In this document: positions 1 to 8,950 of the stretch, piece by piece | Position numbering within the stretch: position 1 is the first letter of the stretch | How the letters are laid out: the number at the start of each line of letters is the position of its first letter | The notes under the pieces: model-generated | The model's database searches: none | What the model saw: only the letters and a program-made list of their open reading frames with translations | What the model was told of the DNA's origin: nothing | Translations under genes and position numbers: made by a program | Source of the DNA: Chrysochromulina tobinii | Taxonomy: Eukaryota; Haptophyta; Prymnesiales; Chrysochromulinaceae | Assembly (NCBI GenBank): GCA_001275005.1 | Contig: JWZX01002441.1 | Coordinates: 1 to 17,924 of the forward strand | Length of the DNA stretch: 17,924 nt | Direction: 5' to 3'

Positions 1-3000
1 AGCCGATCGGCCCAATCGTTCCAATGTTGGTTGCTGTGACCTTTAACATGCTTCATCCAGAGTTGCCCGGCCGTGGACTTCATGAGCGTGGCCCATGCTC
101 GTTGCGCTTCCGCGGCCATTTCCTTGTGTTTTTTGGCGCGCCAGACGCCAGATGCGATCATAGCAGCGTACGTGGAATCGTAGCGCATGCACACAGGGCG
201 TGTGCGGTTCATGGTGGGTATTTGTGCAATCGCGTGGCAGTTGGCCCAGATGAGCCCACGAGTGAATGCCATGAGTTCGGCGAGGTTATTGGTGGTGGTC
301 TTGAGGCGAGCCGTCGCTACACCCCCCGGGGGGACGCGGCCGCACATGTAGAAGAGGGCACATCCCCTCGCGTGGTTTATGGCGTCAAGGCTGGCGCCTT
401 CCACTGCAACCACACCGTAGCCTGCGGGAGGCGCGGGCTGGCCGATCTTGCGTGGCAAAGCTGAGCCATCTGAAAAGATGGAAATCGTCAGTGGGGGGAG
501 GTCCGCCGGTGGTGCGTGTTGTTGGCTGCGGTAGTGGCCAGTGCCCTTCGAGCTTCGATGCCACTGTTCGCGCACCTCCTTGCGCATGAAAAGGATGATG
601 GTGATCGCTTGCTCATCGGCACCGATCACCGCAATCCCCGGCGCTTCCCAACGTTTACGAAAGGCGGCCATTGCGTGTCCATGGTCGAATGGTTGCTGTC
701 GTCGGGCCTGGCACCATCGGTAACTCGCGACGCGCTGTACAACGTGTTGAACTTTTTGAAACAGGACCGTAGGTGAGCGTCTCTGTTTGGCTTTGGGTGC
801 CGCATCCCTGTTACGCTCCTGTAGGATCGTGTGGAGTGTGATTTTGTGGATGACCGCAAAAGGTTCCTCAAGGCCGGCAAATTCTGCTTGTTCAGCCTCG
901 TCAAGCCAAGTACCGCTACGGTCTCCAAACAGGACGACCAGTCCGTCCGTTGGTTTAATTTTACTCTCCCCGGTGACGTCTCGCCACGAGGACAGCACGA
1001 GCTCCCAGAGCCGCATCGATCTGGGACATGTGTGGAAGGTATGCCCGACTGTCTCGGTATCACCTGAGTTGCAGGGGCACGTGAGGCGACCGCACATTTT
1101 TCCTTTTTCTGGTCCGAATGGAAACCCGGAGAATGCAACGCAGAATGCCGTCTCCGTAAACTCGGGGGGAAGCGCCGGGTGTTTAATGCGACGCACAGCT
1201 CGGGCGATCGCTCCGGTGCGGTGGGCGGTTGGGATGTGTTCGAAAAGGTGCACGTGGCGCGCCGCTAGGCCTTGGGCGGCGTCGACCACTCGTGGCATCG
1301 TGAACGCGGTGGCCGTCATCGCTGTATAAACATGTTTGAGGCGCAGGTTGAGCAGTGGGGTGACCGAACGTTGTATTAGGGTGCCTGCGTATCGGATGCC
1401 GATATGCTGCTGCGGGCCTGTTGCTGCGGTGGCGTGGGCACTGGTGCTGTCAGCACGGATCCCGTCGCCGAGTAGGTCGGTCGGGAGACGGTCTTGCCCC
1501 CACTGGGCCGCCGTTCCGTCCTTCATCGCTCGTTCCCATTGGGGCGGTATCGAGGTTCGAATGCCGAGGTACACATCCGGGTCGAGGGTCGGAACTTGTG
1601 TTTGAAAGCTCCGGATACCTTGGAGTTTTGTGCCTTGGGTTACGTCTGCGTATCTCAATAAGCCTTCTTCTGCCCATCGGATGGCTTCCCGCTCAAGGGT
1701 AGCGGCATCGTGCGTGTGGCTGGGGTTGTGTATATGCGACGTTGAGCGTCCTACTAAACTCGCGTTGAACCATAGGCGCTGTCGGCCGACCGTCGCTCCT
1801 GTGGTATCGCCGCGGAGGCCCTCTTGCCAGATTGGCACGGTCACTGGTGGGGAGTCATCACCATCGTACTGTGCCAGCGCAAGGGCATCGGCTCGCCGTT
1901 TTCGACCCGCTGGCGTGGTAGGTGGCGGTCCAAGGAAGACCGGAATCTTGTCGAGCTCCGCCCAGGCTGCTATCGCCAGCTGTTGGACTTGGGATGGTTC
2001 CTTGCTGAGTTGCAGGAGTTTGAACTGGCACGTGGTGTGCACCAGGTCTCGATCATCGCACAGGGGCCCGTATGCGTCTCTTATGCCGTGCCACCAGATA
2101 TTTTTCCAGGGGGCAGGTTCGTTGTTCGCGAGTTGGGATGCGAGCATGGCCCACTCGGCCTTCATCCGACGCTCCACATGCAGGTGGGACACGCCGCCAT
2201 CTTTGTAAGGTTGCTGTGCCGTGTCAGTACGGATTTGAAAGAACTTGCCAAAGACGAGCTGGTTGAGCACTTTTTGGATGTTACGGAAGACGGTCGTGCG
2301 TGTCACCGCGCATGGGGCTTGCATTTTGAAGGTGTGAAACATTTTCGACGCAAAGGCGCCTTTGGCGAGTGCGCTTCGTGCGTACACCGAGCCAGCAAGG
2401 CGTCGGCCCGCAGTAACATCGGTGGCAAGCTGCTCGATGACGCGGTGCATTTTTTCCCATTGCGCTGCGATTTGTTCCATGGTGCCCATGCGGAGTCCCA
2501 GATTTTTATCCGCCTCATCGAGGCCGTACCTAACCCACTCCTTAATTTTTAGGCGAGCAGGGCGCTGTGCGTGGATCATGGTTCCGAGCAGGACGATAGT
2601 GAATTTGCTCACGCTGTTGACTTGGCTCGAGGCTCCGTACCAGACGGCGAGTGGGCCGTCACCGGCTGCGTAAGAGTAGCCAGGTCGGGCGGCGTCCGCT
2701 CGTGTGGTGAGGTACTCGACCTCGGTCATATTGGCCAAGTAACTCTTGACGTCGTCAGCAAAGGCTGCGACCTTCAGGGTTGTAGTACCAACCCCCATTT
2801 CGCCGGGGATGGTGACGCCCGAAATGTTGGGGTCGGCGTGGAGGTATCGGACAAACGGTTCGATGTAGATGTTCCACAAGGGGCACGAGCTCGGGAGGCC
2901 TTGTAGTAATCCGTTGGTCTTGCGGAAGGCGTCGCCAATGTGGCCATTGACCTTGAGGCGCGCCCAATTGTCATCGTAGAGCGTATTAATGATGTTGATG

Positions 3001-5741
3001 AAGGAGGATGGAAACTTCATAGCCTCGAGGATGAGCTTAAGGAACGAGATTCGAGTGCGATCGTACGCAAACTGGGCATCAAGGCATGCAACGGCTCCGC
3101 CATCGCGGGTGTGGCAGTAGCGCGCCACCTCGACCATAGAGAGGGCGTCGCGTTCCAGGCGTTCGCCGGGTATGTGTGAGATGTTGAGTCCGCTAAGAAC
3201 CTTTTTGATATGAGTGTTAAGGGTCAATTGGATCACTTTGTCAATGATTCGGATGGAGGCGTCGGTGAGGGAGACGGGGCGGTGCGACGTGCAGAGATCC
3301 CGTACTCCTTTTCCTTTGAAGAGGATCGATACGATCGCTTCGCGCATGTTTGGGGTGAGTTTTTCGTTACCAAATAATTTGCATGCGAGGCGCGCGAGGT
3401 GTGCCGCCATGCGCTTGCGCCACGCCCTGTGTGCGAGGAGGTCGGTCGTAATGCCTGTACCCCCCGGCATGGTGCCTTTACGGATCGCATCTAATGCTTT
3501 TGAAATCATGAGCGGGGTGAAGATCTTGTCGATCGTGAGCGACGCAGCGGTAGCCGCGTCGAGGTGGCGTGAGGTATCTTGCAAGATGGGCTCAAGCATG
3601 CGCCGTGTGGCTTCCTCGTCAGGGCGCCAGTCAGTTTCATTGAAGAGCGCTTTCCAATGCTCGTGGCAGCCCGCGGCCACCTCGTGTTGCCCACGTACGG
3701 TCTTGAGCTTTGGATCTCCGTTGGCGTCAACGCCATCCGGGACCCGGAGCTCGTCGAAGGGTAGGCTGATGGCTTTATCTGGTTTAATGGACTCGTACAG
3801 TGATTTGCTATCACTCTGTTCACGGCGCCATCGCTGTTGCTCGCGTGTGTTCGCATGTGCTTCGGCGCGGCGTTGCATCGCCCGATGCAGTTGCGCTCGT
3901 ACGCGCTCGGCTTGCGCCTTGTATGCTGTCAAGAGTGGGGAGAATTTGTGAATCTGGCGCATCTCGCGCTGCAGATTGTCAAGCTTGCTGATGAGCGTGT
4001 GTGTCTCACGGATGTTTGCTTTGCGATCCGCGGTTCGATACCCATCGATCATGGCAGAGACAGTTGCCGTATAGTTGGCTTCAGTCTCCTCCGGGTCACG
4101 CTGTTCATCCTTGAGGATGGTGTCGACACACGACTCTATCTCGGCGCGGCGTGCAGCCGAAAGGCCGCTTAGTGTGTATCGCGGTCTATGGGGTGGCCGT
4201 TTGATGTCACTCAATCGCAACACTGCTTTGACCGCCTTGTGGTCCGGCGCGGCCCTCAAGGTACCGGATTGGCCAACCACCTGCAGCAGGTTCTGATGGA
4301 CATGGGCTGCGTCCACGAGGCCGGGGACACTACCAATCATCCTTGGGTCGACGAGCACCCGATCGATTGCTCGCCCTGTTCTGGAGGTTCCGTGTGCTTT
4401 CCCCGGGTGGGTGACGACATACGCATCTTCGAGACCGCCTGCGCTCTCACACCCAAGCTTGCGACAAACAGTAGCGTAGGCTTTTAGCATCCGTGCGCGT
4501 GCCGTTCCTTCGCGGGCGGGTGGAGCACCGTCCCGAGTCCGCTTGTTGGTGTCAGTGCCTGGTTCTCTCGGTTCTTCGAAATTAAAGTCGCCCATCCACA
4601 CCCCTTGTCGGTCAGGCTGTTTCGGGTCAACGGGCGGAATGTGGTTGAGGAGGTTCTCAAAGTATATGGCTCGTTTGTCGTCCGATTCGGGATCGGCGTG
4701 GCTGATGACCACAATCATCGGTAGACGTCCCAGGGGGTTCATTTTTGCTATGAGCGTATGCCCGGTGGGGTCTTGATACACAATCTCGACCGGCATCGAA
4801 CCTAATCGGTTTGACACGAGTAAGGCCATGCCCGTTTTTTGTCTTGTTCCTGGGGCGAACCAGGCGCGATATCCCCCCTGGCGTCGGGTGGCGGTGCTCT
4901 CCATTTCAGAACGTACTAGTGCGTCCACATTCATCTCGCACGCACCTACGACGTCCATCTCTTGGAGTAGACGCTCGATCCAGTTATCTCGGGCTACTTT
5001 GTCGGAGAGCTGACCGCTGCTATTGTGGAAGCCGATGCGAAGCTCACTCTGAAACTGACCGGCGCGTAATTCCCACGTCTTTGGTGCATACCTCCGTCCC
5101 GTTCGGCGGGAGCGTGCATCGTGCGCGGGCTTGGCTTTCAACGGTGTCACTGGCATCTTTGTATCGAGTTTCAGATCGCGTCTCCAGCGGACTTGTCGGT
5201 CTTCCCCGTGCTGTAGTAAGTTTGGGCGCTTTTGATCGAAACAGCAGCCGCAGAGTTGGCAGAGGTATCGATAATACATCCCTCCCCCTCCCGGGATTTG
5301 GCGGGCGGCTCGTGTGCCATCGAGGAGTGTCTTGTGGTTATCGGGGCAGGTGGGTGTCCTATCCCACGGGATTGGTGCACATTTCGTCATATCTATGTGC
5401 CCTCCTGGGATTGGGATTGGTGCTAGTGGTGGGAGGTTGAAGGGGGAATCGTCTTGTGCCTTCGCTGGTGTGGAGACGAGCGTTTGTGAGGGCAGGGGTC
5501 GTTTGTTGCCCGCGGTAGGCGGAGTGGGTAGAAACGTTGGTGCGTTGGGGTTGAGTTTGTGTCTTGCGGCGATCCCCGCGGCAACTTGCGCGGCGACGTG
5601 GCTGGCCAGCGACTGTGGTGATAGGAATGCGGGCGACGCATGTGGCGGGGAGGGTGTTGATGGGGTATCATGTAGCCCTGCTCCTCTGAGACGGAGTGAG
5701 GGAGTAGTTTTACTTTTCCTGTTGTACGTTACTTCTCTCAT
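1..5741 (-). CDS. LINE polyprotein: endonuclease, reverse transcriptase, zinc finger, RNase H (C-terminus beyond the window)
   Basis: This is one open frame of 1913 codons from the ATG at 5739-5741 to the window edge, without a stop or frameshift. Residues 1-230 are Pro/Ser-rich with a Cys cluster (YLCQLCGCC, then LLQH), possibly the nucleic-acid-binding part that replaces a separate ORF1. Residues 233-505 are an APE-type endonuclease: GFHNSSG, GACE, GDFN (Asp 385), AIDR (Asp 460) and PDH (Asp 500). Residues 770-1060 are the reverse transcriptase: HRPVSL, motif A LDAQFAYD (Asp 888), GLPSSCP and the FADD active site (994-997). A zinc-binding segment follows at 1550-1572 (CGRLTCPCN, then HTFHTC). 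RNase H is at the end: SDGS (Asp 1758), NLAEL (Glu 1822), RYDS (Asp 1855) and KGHS...WADR (Asp 1912). These domains support target-primed reverse transcription. Other in-frame ATGs lie upstream as far as 6000-6002, so the start is uncertain. Intact motifs suggest a young copy. Confidence 0.88.
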   Translation of the reverse strand, partial: MREVTYNRKSKTTPSLRLRGAGLHDTPSTPSPPHASPAFLSPQSLASHVAAQVAAGIAARHKLNPNAPTFLPTPPTAGNKRPLPSQTLVSTPAKAQDDSPFNLPPLAPIPIPGGHIDMTKCAPIPWDRTPTCPDNHKTLLDGTRAARQIPGGGGMYYRYLCQLCGCCFDQKRPNLLQHGEDRQVRWRRDLKLDTKMPVTPLKAKPAHDARSRRTGRRYAPKTWELRAGQFQSELRIGFHNSSGQLSDKVARDNWIERLLQEMDVVGACEMNVDALVRSEMESTATRRQGGYRAWFAPGTRQKTGMALLVSNRLGSMPVEIVYQDPTGHTLIAKMNPLGRLPMIVVISHADPESDDKRAIYFENLLNHIPPVDPKQPDRQGVWMGDFNFEEPREPGTDTNKRTRDGAPPAREGTARARMLKAYATVCRKLGCESAGGLEDAYVVTHPGKAHGTSRTGRAIDRVLVDPRMIGSVPGLVDAAHVHQNLLQVVGQSGTLRAAPDHKAVKAVLRLSDIKRPPHRPRYTLSGLSAARRAEIESCVDTILKDEQRDPEETEANYTATVSAMIDGYRTADRKANIRETHTLISKLDNLQREMRQIHKFSPLLTAYKAQAERVRAQLHRAMQRRAEAHANTREQQRWRREQSDSKSLYESIKPDKAISLPFDELRVPDGVDANGDPKLKTVRGQHEVAAGCHEHWKALFNETDWRPDEEATRRMLEPILQDTSRHLDAATAASLTIDKIFTPLMISKALDAIRKGTMPGGTGITTDLLAHRAWRKRMAAHLARLACKLFGNEKLTPNMREAIVSILFKGKGVRDLCTSHRPVSLTDASIRIIDKVIQLTLNTHIKKVLSGLNISHIPGERLERDALSMVEVARYCHTRDGGAVACLDAQFAYDRTRISFLKLILEAMKFPSSFINIINTLYDDNWARLKVNGHIGDAFRKTNGLLQGLPSSCPLWNIYIEPFVRYLHADPNISGVTIPGEMGVGTTTLKVAAFADDVKSYLANMTEVEYLTTRADAARPGYSYAAGDGPLAVWYGASSQVNSVSKFTIVLLGTMIHAQRPARLKIKEWVRYGLDEADKNLGLRMGTMEQIAAQWEKMHRVIEQLATDVTAGRRLAGSVYARSALAKGAFASKMFHTFKMQAPCAVTRTTVFRNIQKVLNQLVFGKFFQIRTDTAQQPYKDGGVSHLHVERRMKAEWAMLASQLANNEPAPWKNIWWHGIRDAYGPLCDDRDLVHTTCQFKLLQLSKEPSQVQQLAIAAWAELDKIPVFLGPPPTTPAGRKRRADALALAQYDGDDSPPVTVPIWQEGLRGDTTGATVGRQRLWFNASLVGRSTSHIHNPSHTHDAATLEREAIRWAEEGLLRYADVTQGTKLQGIRSFQTQVPTLDPDVYLGIRTSIPPQWERAMKDGTAAQWGQDRLPTDLLGDGIRADSTSAHATAATGPQQHIGIRYAGTLIQRSVTPLLNLRLKHVYTAMTATAFTMPRVVDAAQGLAARHVHLFEHIPTAHRTGAIARAVRRIKHPALPPEFTETAFCVAFSGFPFGPEKGKMCGRLTCPCNSGDTETVGHTFHTCPRSMRLWELVLSSWRDVTGESKIKPTDGLVVLFGDRSGTWLDEAEQAEFAGLEEPFAVIHKITLHTILQERNRDAAPKAKQRRSPTVLFQKVQHVVQRVASYRWCQARRQQPFDHGHAMAAFRKRWEAPGIAVIGADEQAITIILFMRKEVREQWHRSSKGTGHYRSQQHAPPADLPPLTISIFSDGSALPRKIGQPAPPAGYGVVAVEGASLDAINHARGCALFYMCGRVPPGGVATARLKTTTNNLAELMAFTRGLIWANCHAIAQIPTMNRTRPVCMRYDSTYAAMIASGVWRAKKHKEMAAEAQRAWATLMKSTAGQLWMKHVKGHSNQHWNDWADR

Positions 5742-5919
5742 GGTATCTCTGCTGGGCTCGCGTTCCCTAATCAACACATGTGTGATCGTATGAGGATCCG
5801 GAATGCACAAGTGCAGCATGCTTCCCCTGTGGTTGATGTAATCTCCCTTCCTTATGGCGGTATGCATCGTTTGCCTGGTATCCATCGCCTGTGTCGGTAT
5901 GCGCGGCGGTGTATTTGGC

Positions 5920-5937
5920 CTCTCTCTCTCTCTCTCT
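5920..5937. repeat. (CT)9 microsatellite
   Basis: Eighteen bases of perfect CT dinucleotide repeat (GA on the minus strand) lie in the leader of the retrotransposon. If the LINE frame began at 6002, the repeat would encode an alternating Glu/Arg run. That makes the downstream start at 5741 somewhat more likely. Confidence 0.9.
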
Positions 5938-6291
5938 GCCTGTCTCATGCTCATGGGAGACGCAGGCACGACCTTTTCAACTGTGAGTTGGTGCGGGAGC
6001 ATGCTCCGGCTCACAGCCGTTTCACACAGAGCTGCCAATTTCGTCCCTCTCCGTATCTGTGGACACACTGTGAGGAAAACACGAGGCCGGTCGTGCGACG
6101 ACCAGGCCTTTTCCTTGGAAAAAAATGCATGCCGTTTCAACGAGGAGGCCCCCTCGTCGCGCGCGCGCCTGCCTTGGCTTCCTCGCCGCGCCGGTGCCTG
6201 TTTTCCATAGTTGGTTGGCACCCAGCCACACGGATTCCTGAGTTACTTGGCCCCACAATCAATGCCAGCAGTACTAGTGCCTGTTGTCAGC

Positions 6292-6373
6292 TTGGCACCT
6301 GTGCTCTCGCTTTGTATGCCTTTCCTCCCCATTTGGCACCTGTGCTCTCGCATGCATGCCTTCCCTCCCCGTC
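6292..6373. repeat. 41 bp tandem direct repeat, two copies, plus degenerate continuation
   Basis: Two adjacent copies begin with TTGGCACCTGTGCTCTCGC at 6292 and 6333. Each ends in a pyrimidine-rich stretch (CCTTTCCTCCCC or CCTTCCCTCCCC). Fragments such as GCGTTCCCTCCCG recur at about 6400 and 6443, the last already inside the phosphatase coding sequence. The array lies between the phosphatase stop codon and the retrotransposon leader, and no function can be assigned. Confidence 0.75.
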
Positions 6374-6419
6374 CTTTCCGATCCTTCCGAAGCACGCATG
6401 CGTTCCCTCCCGATGCCGA

Positions 6420-8602
6420 TCACGCCGCGTGCGTGTGCTCCGCGTTCCCTCCCGTTACAAGCGTCACGGTGCTCGAAGACAACGGATTGAGAGGCTCAAT
6501 CAGGGGACGAGCAGGGAGCTTGCGACGGGACCAGGGGATGATGATGAGCAATGCCAGGGCCACCAGAGCGCCGCCGCAGACTGTACCGGCCACTGCCGTG
6601 CCGACAACGACGCCGAGTCCGAACTGGGCTGGCAGTGAGGGGGGGGGCTGAGGGGGGGAAGGCTGCGGGGGAGGCGAGGGCGGCTCCGGCGGCGAGGGCG
6701 GCAATGGGAGCAAAACGACCGAGCAGGCCGTCTGCGGAGAGAGATCGGCGGGGAGTGGGCAGAGGCCCGGATTGGGAAGGGGCCGCGGGCGAACGATCCA
6801 GGTCACGTCCGATGTCACGTTCGCGAACTGCGAGTTGTCGACCGGTCTGCCGTACTGATTCCACAAAATGCTCTCACACGACTGATTGAAGTTGATGTGC
6901 GTCGGATCCTCGGAGCCTTCACACGACGAGCGCTGCCACGAGTACTGGGCATGGCTTTCGTTGAGGATTCGGAGCCCTCCCACTCCAAAGGATGACTCAC
7001 GGAACTCGGACCAGGGCGGCTGCGGCTCACGCCATGGGATGTACGTTCCCTCGTCTGCACAACGGCACGGCAGCGCGCGCGCCGTCAAGCGAGGGAGAGG
7101 GCACACAAATGCGTAGTCGCAAGCTTAGGGGCTCCATCGCGCGCGCAGCGGGCCGCGTAGCCAAGGTGCAGTGGGCCGCGTAGCCAAGGTGCAGTGGGCC
7201 GCGTAGCCAAGGTGCAGCGCACAGTTGCCACCGTCGCCGAGGTTGAGATAGACGGGCCCGCAGCTGTTGAGGCAGCCGTTGAGCACGGGCGCAACACGCT
7301 CATAGGCGTGTACATGCCCGGAGAGGACCACATCAACGCCGTACTGAAACAGGAGCGGCTCCATGTCGCGTCGCATGAGCTCGGCTTCGGCGATGTGGCC
7401 GCTGTTCGAGTTGTACCAGGGCGCGTGCATCATGACGAGCAGCCACGGCGTCGACTGGCGGTCGACCGCAGCAAGGTCGGACGCGAGCCACTCATACTGC
7501 AGCGAGCCAGCAGCCGTGGCGGCGTACGAGCACAGAGCGATGATGTGCACAGGCCCAATGTCGCGACTCCACCACAAGTTGGACACCGAGCCGCTGCTCT
7601 CCGAGGGCATTGGATAGCGCGCATTGTCTGTGCACGCGCCGCACGACCGGGGCAGGAAGACGGGGGGTGAGCAGGCAAAGCACAGCAGGCAAGCACAGCA
7701 GACATGCGTTTGCGTGGGCCAAGGGCCTGAGGTTGAGGTGACAGAAAGGATTCGAGAGCCGCACGACGCGCACATGCCGTCCACGCCTCGCCATCGCCAA
7801 ATTCATGGTTGCCACCCGTCACCATGACCGGCACGGCGCTCGCGAGGGGCTCCATCATGCGCGCGTAGCTGTCCCAGCGGGGGCCGTATCCGTCAGCGTA
7901 CGACAGGTCGCCGGACAAGAGAGCTACGCCGCGCCCAGGTCCCTCCGAGGTGGCAATTTGCAGCAGGTTAAGCACGTTGGCCTTTGAGGCCGCAGTCTGG
8001 CCGAGATCGGCAGTCAGCGCGAGCACGAACGGGTACGGCGACGAAAAGTTGAACCCGTTGACGGGCATCGAAAAGTTGAACAGCCGCTCGGAGCCCGCTA
8101 CGCGGTATGCATAAGTGGTACCTCCGGTCAGGTTCTGCAAGCGGACGGTGTGCAGCACGGGGCTCGTGTACACTTCCTGTGGGTTGCTATACGCGCCGAG
8201 CCCGAACTGGGGCTTAGCACTGTCGGAATAGCTGTCGCCCTGTTCTGATGCGTAGAATGGGTCAAATGCCCAGCTGGATGTGTTCTGCAAGGCCACGATC
8301 TGAGCATCAGTAGCGTATGGCGCACCGAGAGCCGGAGCGGTTAGGTACTTCGTGAAGTACATCAGCGTGCTGTAAGCGTGCGCCTTGCCAGTCACATTAC
8401 CAGAGGTGGGCACCGCGCAGTTCAGGCATTCCCATGAGACTTCGGAGGGCGTTGAGGCCGTCGCCGAAGCGAATACCACGGTCATCTCACCCGGTCCTCC
8501 GAGCTGCAGATGCACCTGTTCTGACTCGTTGACGGCCGCTGACCACGTGTCGTGATGGAGCGTGAGCGATGACGACGGTCGATGATAGGTTGAGGTTGTC
8601 AT
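6420..8602 (-). CDS. Purple acid phosphatase, membrane-anchored, three exons
   Basis: Spliced CDS on the minus strand: exons 8602-7774, 7627-7223 and 7054-6420, giving 622 residues. It belongs to the purple acid phosphatase family of binuclear metal phosphomonoesterases. The N-terminal domain (EQVHLQLGG) is followed by the catalytic domain with all five signatures: TADLG (Asp 199), GDLSY (Asp 232, Tyr 235), GNHE (265-267 for NHE), VMMH (His 344) and GHVH (381-383). The C-terminal family segment reads PQPPWSEFRESSFG and YSWQR. Residues of about 530-555 form a Pro/Ser stalk, 556-586 a membrane helix, and the last 36 residues a basic cytoplasmic tail. Several N-glycosylation sequons agree with an outside-facing enzyme. 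Joining exons restores AWTAYNARYPMP and GDGGNYEGTYIPW, which are not readable without splicing. The predicted start has no signal peptide, so an upstream first exon may be missing. A likely role is releasing phosphate from organic esters at the cell surface. Confidence 0.88.
7055..7222 (-). other. Phosphatase intron 2 (168 nt) with a 23 bp minisatellite
   Basis: The donor on the minus strand is T|GTGCGC at 7222 and the acceptor is GTTGTGCAG|AC ending at 7055. It is phase 1 and splits a Tyr codon. Removing it joins GDGGN to EGTYIPW, the expected phosphatase sequence. Most of the donor-side half is the three-copy minisatellite at 7151-7219. GCGCGC runs lie near the middle and near the acceptor and could pair with each other. 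No EST evidence is available, so the boundaries rest on family matching. Confidence 0.85.
7151..7219. repeat. 23 bp minisatellite, three copies, inside intron 2
   Basis: Three head-to-tail copies start at 7151, 7174 and 7197. The shared unit begins GGCCGCGTAGCCAAGGTGCA on the plus strand. The last copy differs at its end and reaches to within three bases of the 5' splice site. The repeat is intronic, because reading through it gives a repetitive peptide foreign to the phosphatase family. Confidence 0.92.
7628..7773 (-). other. Phosphatase intron 1 (146 nt)
   Basis: The donor is T|GTGCGC at 7773 and the acceptor is GCGTGCACAG|AC ending at 7628. It is phase 1 and splits a Tyr codon. Splicing yields EAWTAYNARYPMP, the expected link between the GNHE motif and the second half of the metallophosphatase domain. 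A 10 bp direct repeat (GTCGTGCGGC on the minus strand) lies near both ends, at 7758-7767 and 7638-7647. A second short duplication (GCTGTGCTT, then GCCT) occupies the middle. Confidence 0.85.
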
Positions 8603-8950
8603 GAAAGAAATGCCTCACGATCCTGGCACGATCGATGCACACACACATTCTGAGCGGGCAGTAACAGGTTGCCGAAAGTCGCGGCACACAGTTGTCGCGA
8701 CAATCGTGTTAACGTTCACACACCAGTTCACGCACCCGTCCAACAAAACCCGTTCCAGTTGTCATCATTTCATGTTGGTACCTCGTGGACCTCGTCGCCT
8801 CAATTATAATCCTGGAGCTTGTAAGAGCTCATCTGGGTTTATCTGAAAAAAGCACTCGCCGCTAAAACGGTTGCCCTTGGGCGGTTGGGGCTGTCGGGTT
8901 ATTCGGGTATAGTCGTCCTCAGCGCGTGAGTTCAGATTTTGCGGTTAGAG

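Larger units (their letters stand above)
1..6242 (-). mobile_element. Non-LTR (LINE-type) retrotransposon, 3' part outside the window
   Basis: The element is recognised from its protein: an APE-like endonuclease followed by reverse transcriptase, a zinc-binding segment and RNase H in one polypeptide. That order is known from RNase H-bearing LINE families. The left edge of the window cuts the element within or just after the RNase H domain, so its 3' UTR, tail and target-site duplication cannot be seen. The right boundary given here is the in-frame stop (TAA on the minus strand) at 6243-6245, used only as an outer limit. The real 5' end could be anywhere between about 5742 and 6242. No long terminal repeats, integrase or protease were seen, which argues against an LTR retroelement. 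Confidence 0.85.
5742..6419. other. Gap between the LINE frame and the phosphatase gene
   Basis: No independent gene is supported in these 678 bases. The minus-strand frame of the LINE stays open through 5742-6242 and has ATGs at 5817, 5865, 5883, 5946, 5952 and 6000 (low coordinate of each codon). This part is therefore either a longer N-terminus or the element's 5' leader. It holds a CT microsatellite at 5920-5937. Farther right, at 6292-6373, is a 41 bp direct repeat in two copies, followed by looser TTCCCTCCC-type repeats up to about 6450. The phosphatase 3' UTR must lie at the right end. A plus-strand frame through the area looks like low-complexity noise. Confidence 0.6.

Noticed and set aside
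24-464. Plus-strand open frames across 1-5700 (for example 24-464, 1824-2552, 3214-3951)
   Set aside because: They are antisense to the continuous LINE frame on the minus strand, which has clear domain motifs; the plus-strand products have none.
5778-6638. 286-codon plus-strand frame
   Set aside because: Low-complexity product over repeats; it runs antisense to the LINE leader and overlaps the phosphatase anchor exon, with no recognisable domain.
7125-7784. A separate metallophosphatase gene in this interval
   Set aside because: It is the middle exon of the phosphatase; alone it lacks the GDxxY and GNHE motifs, which are in exon 1.
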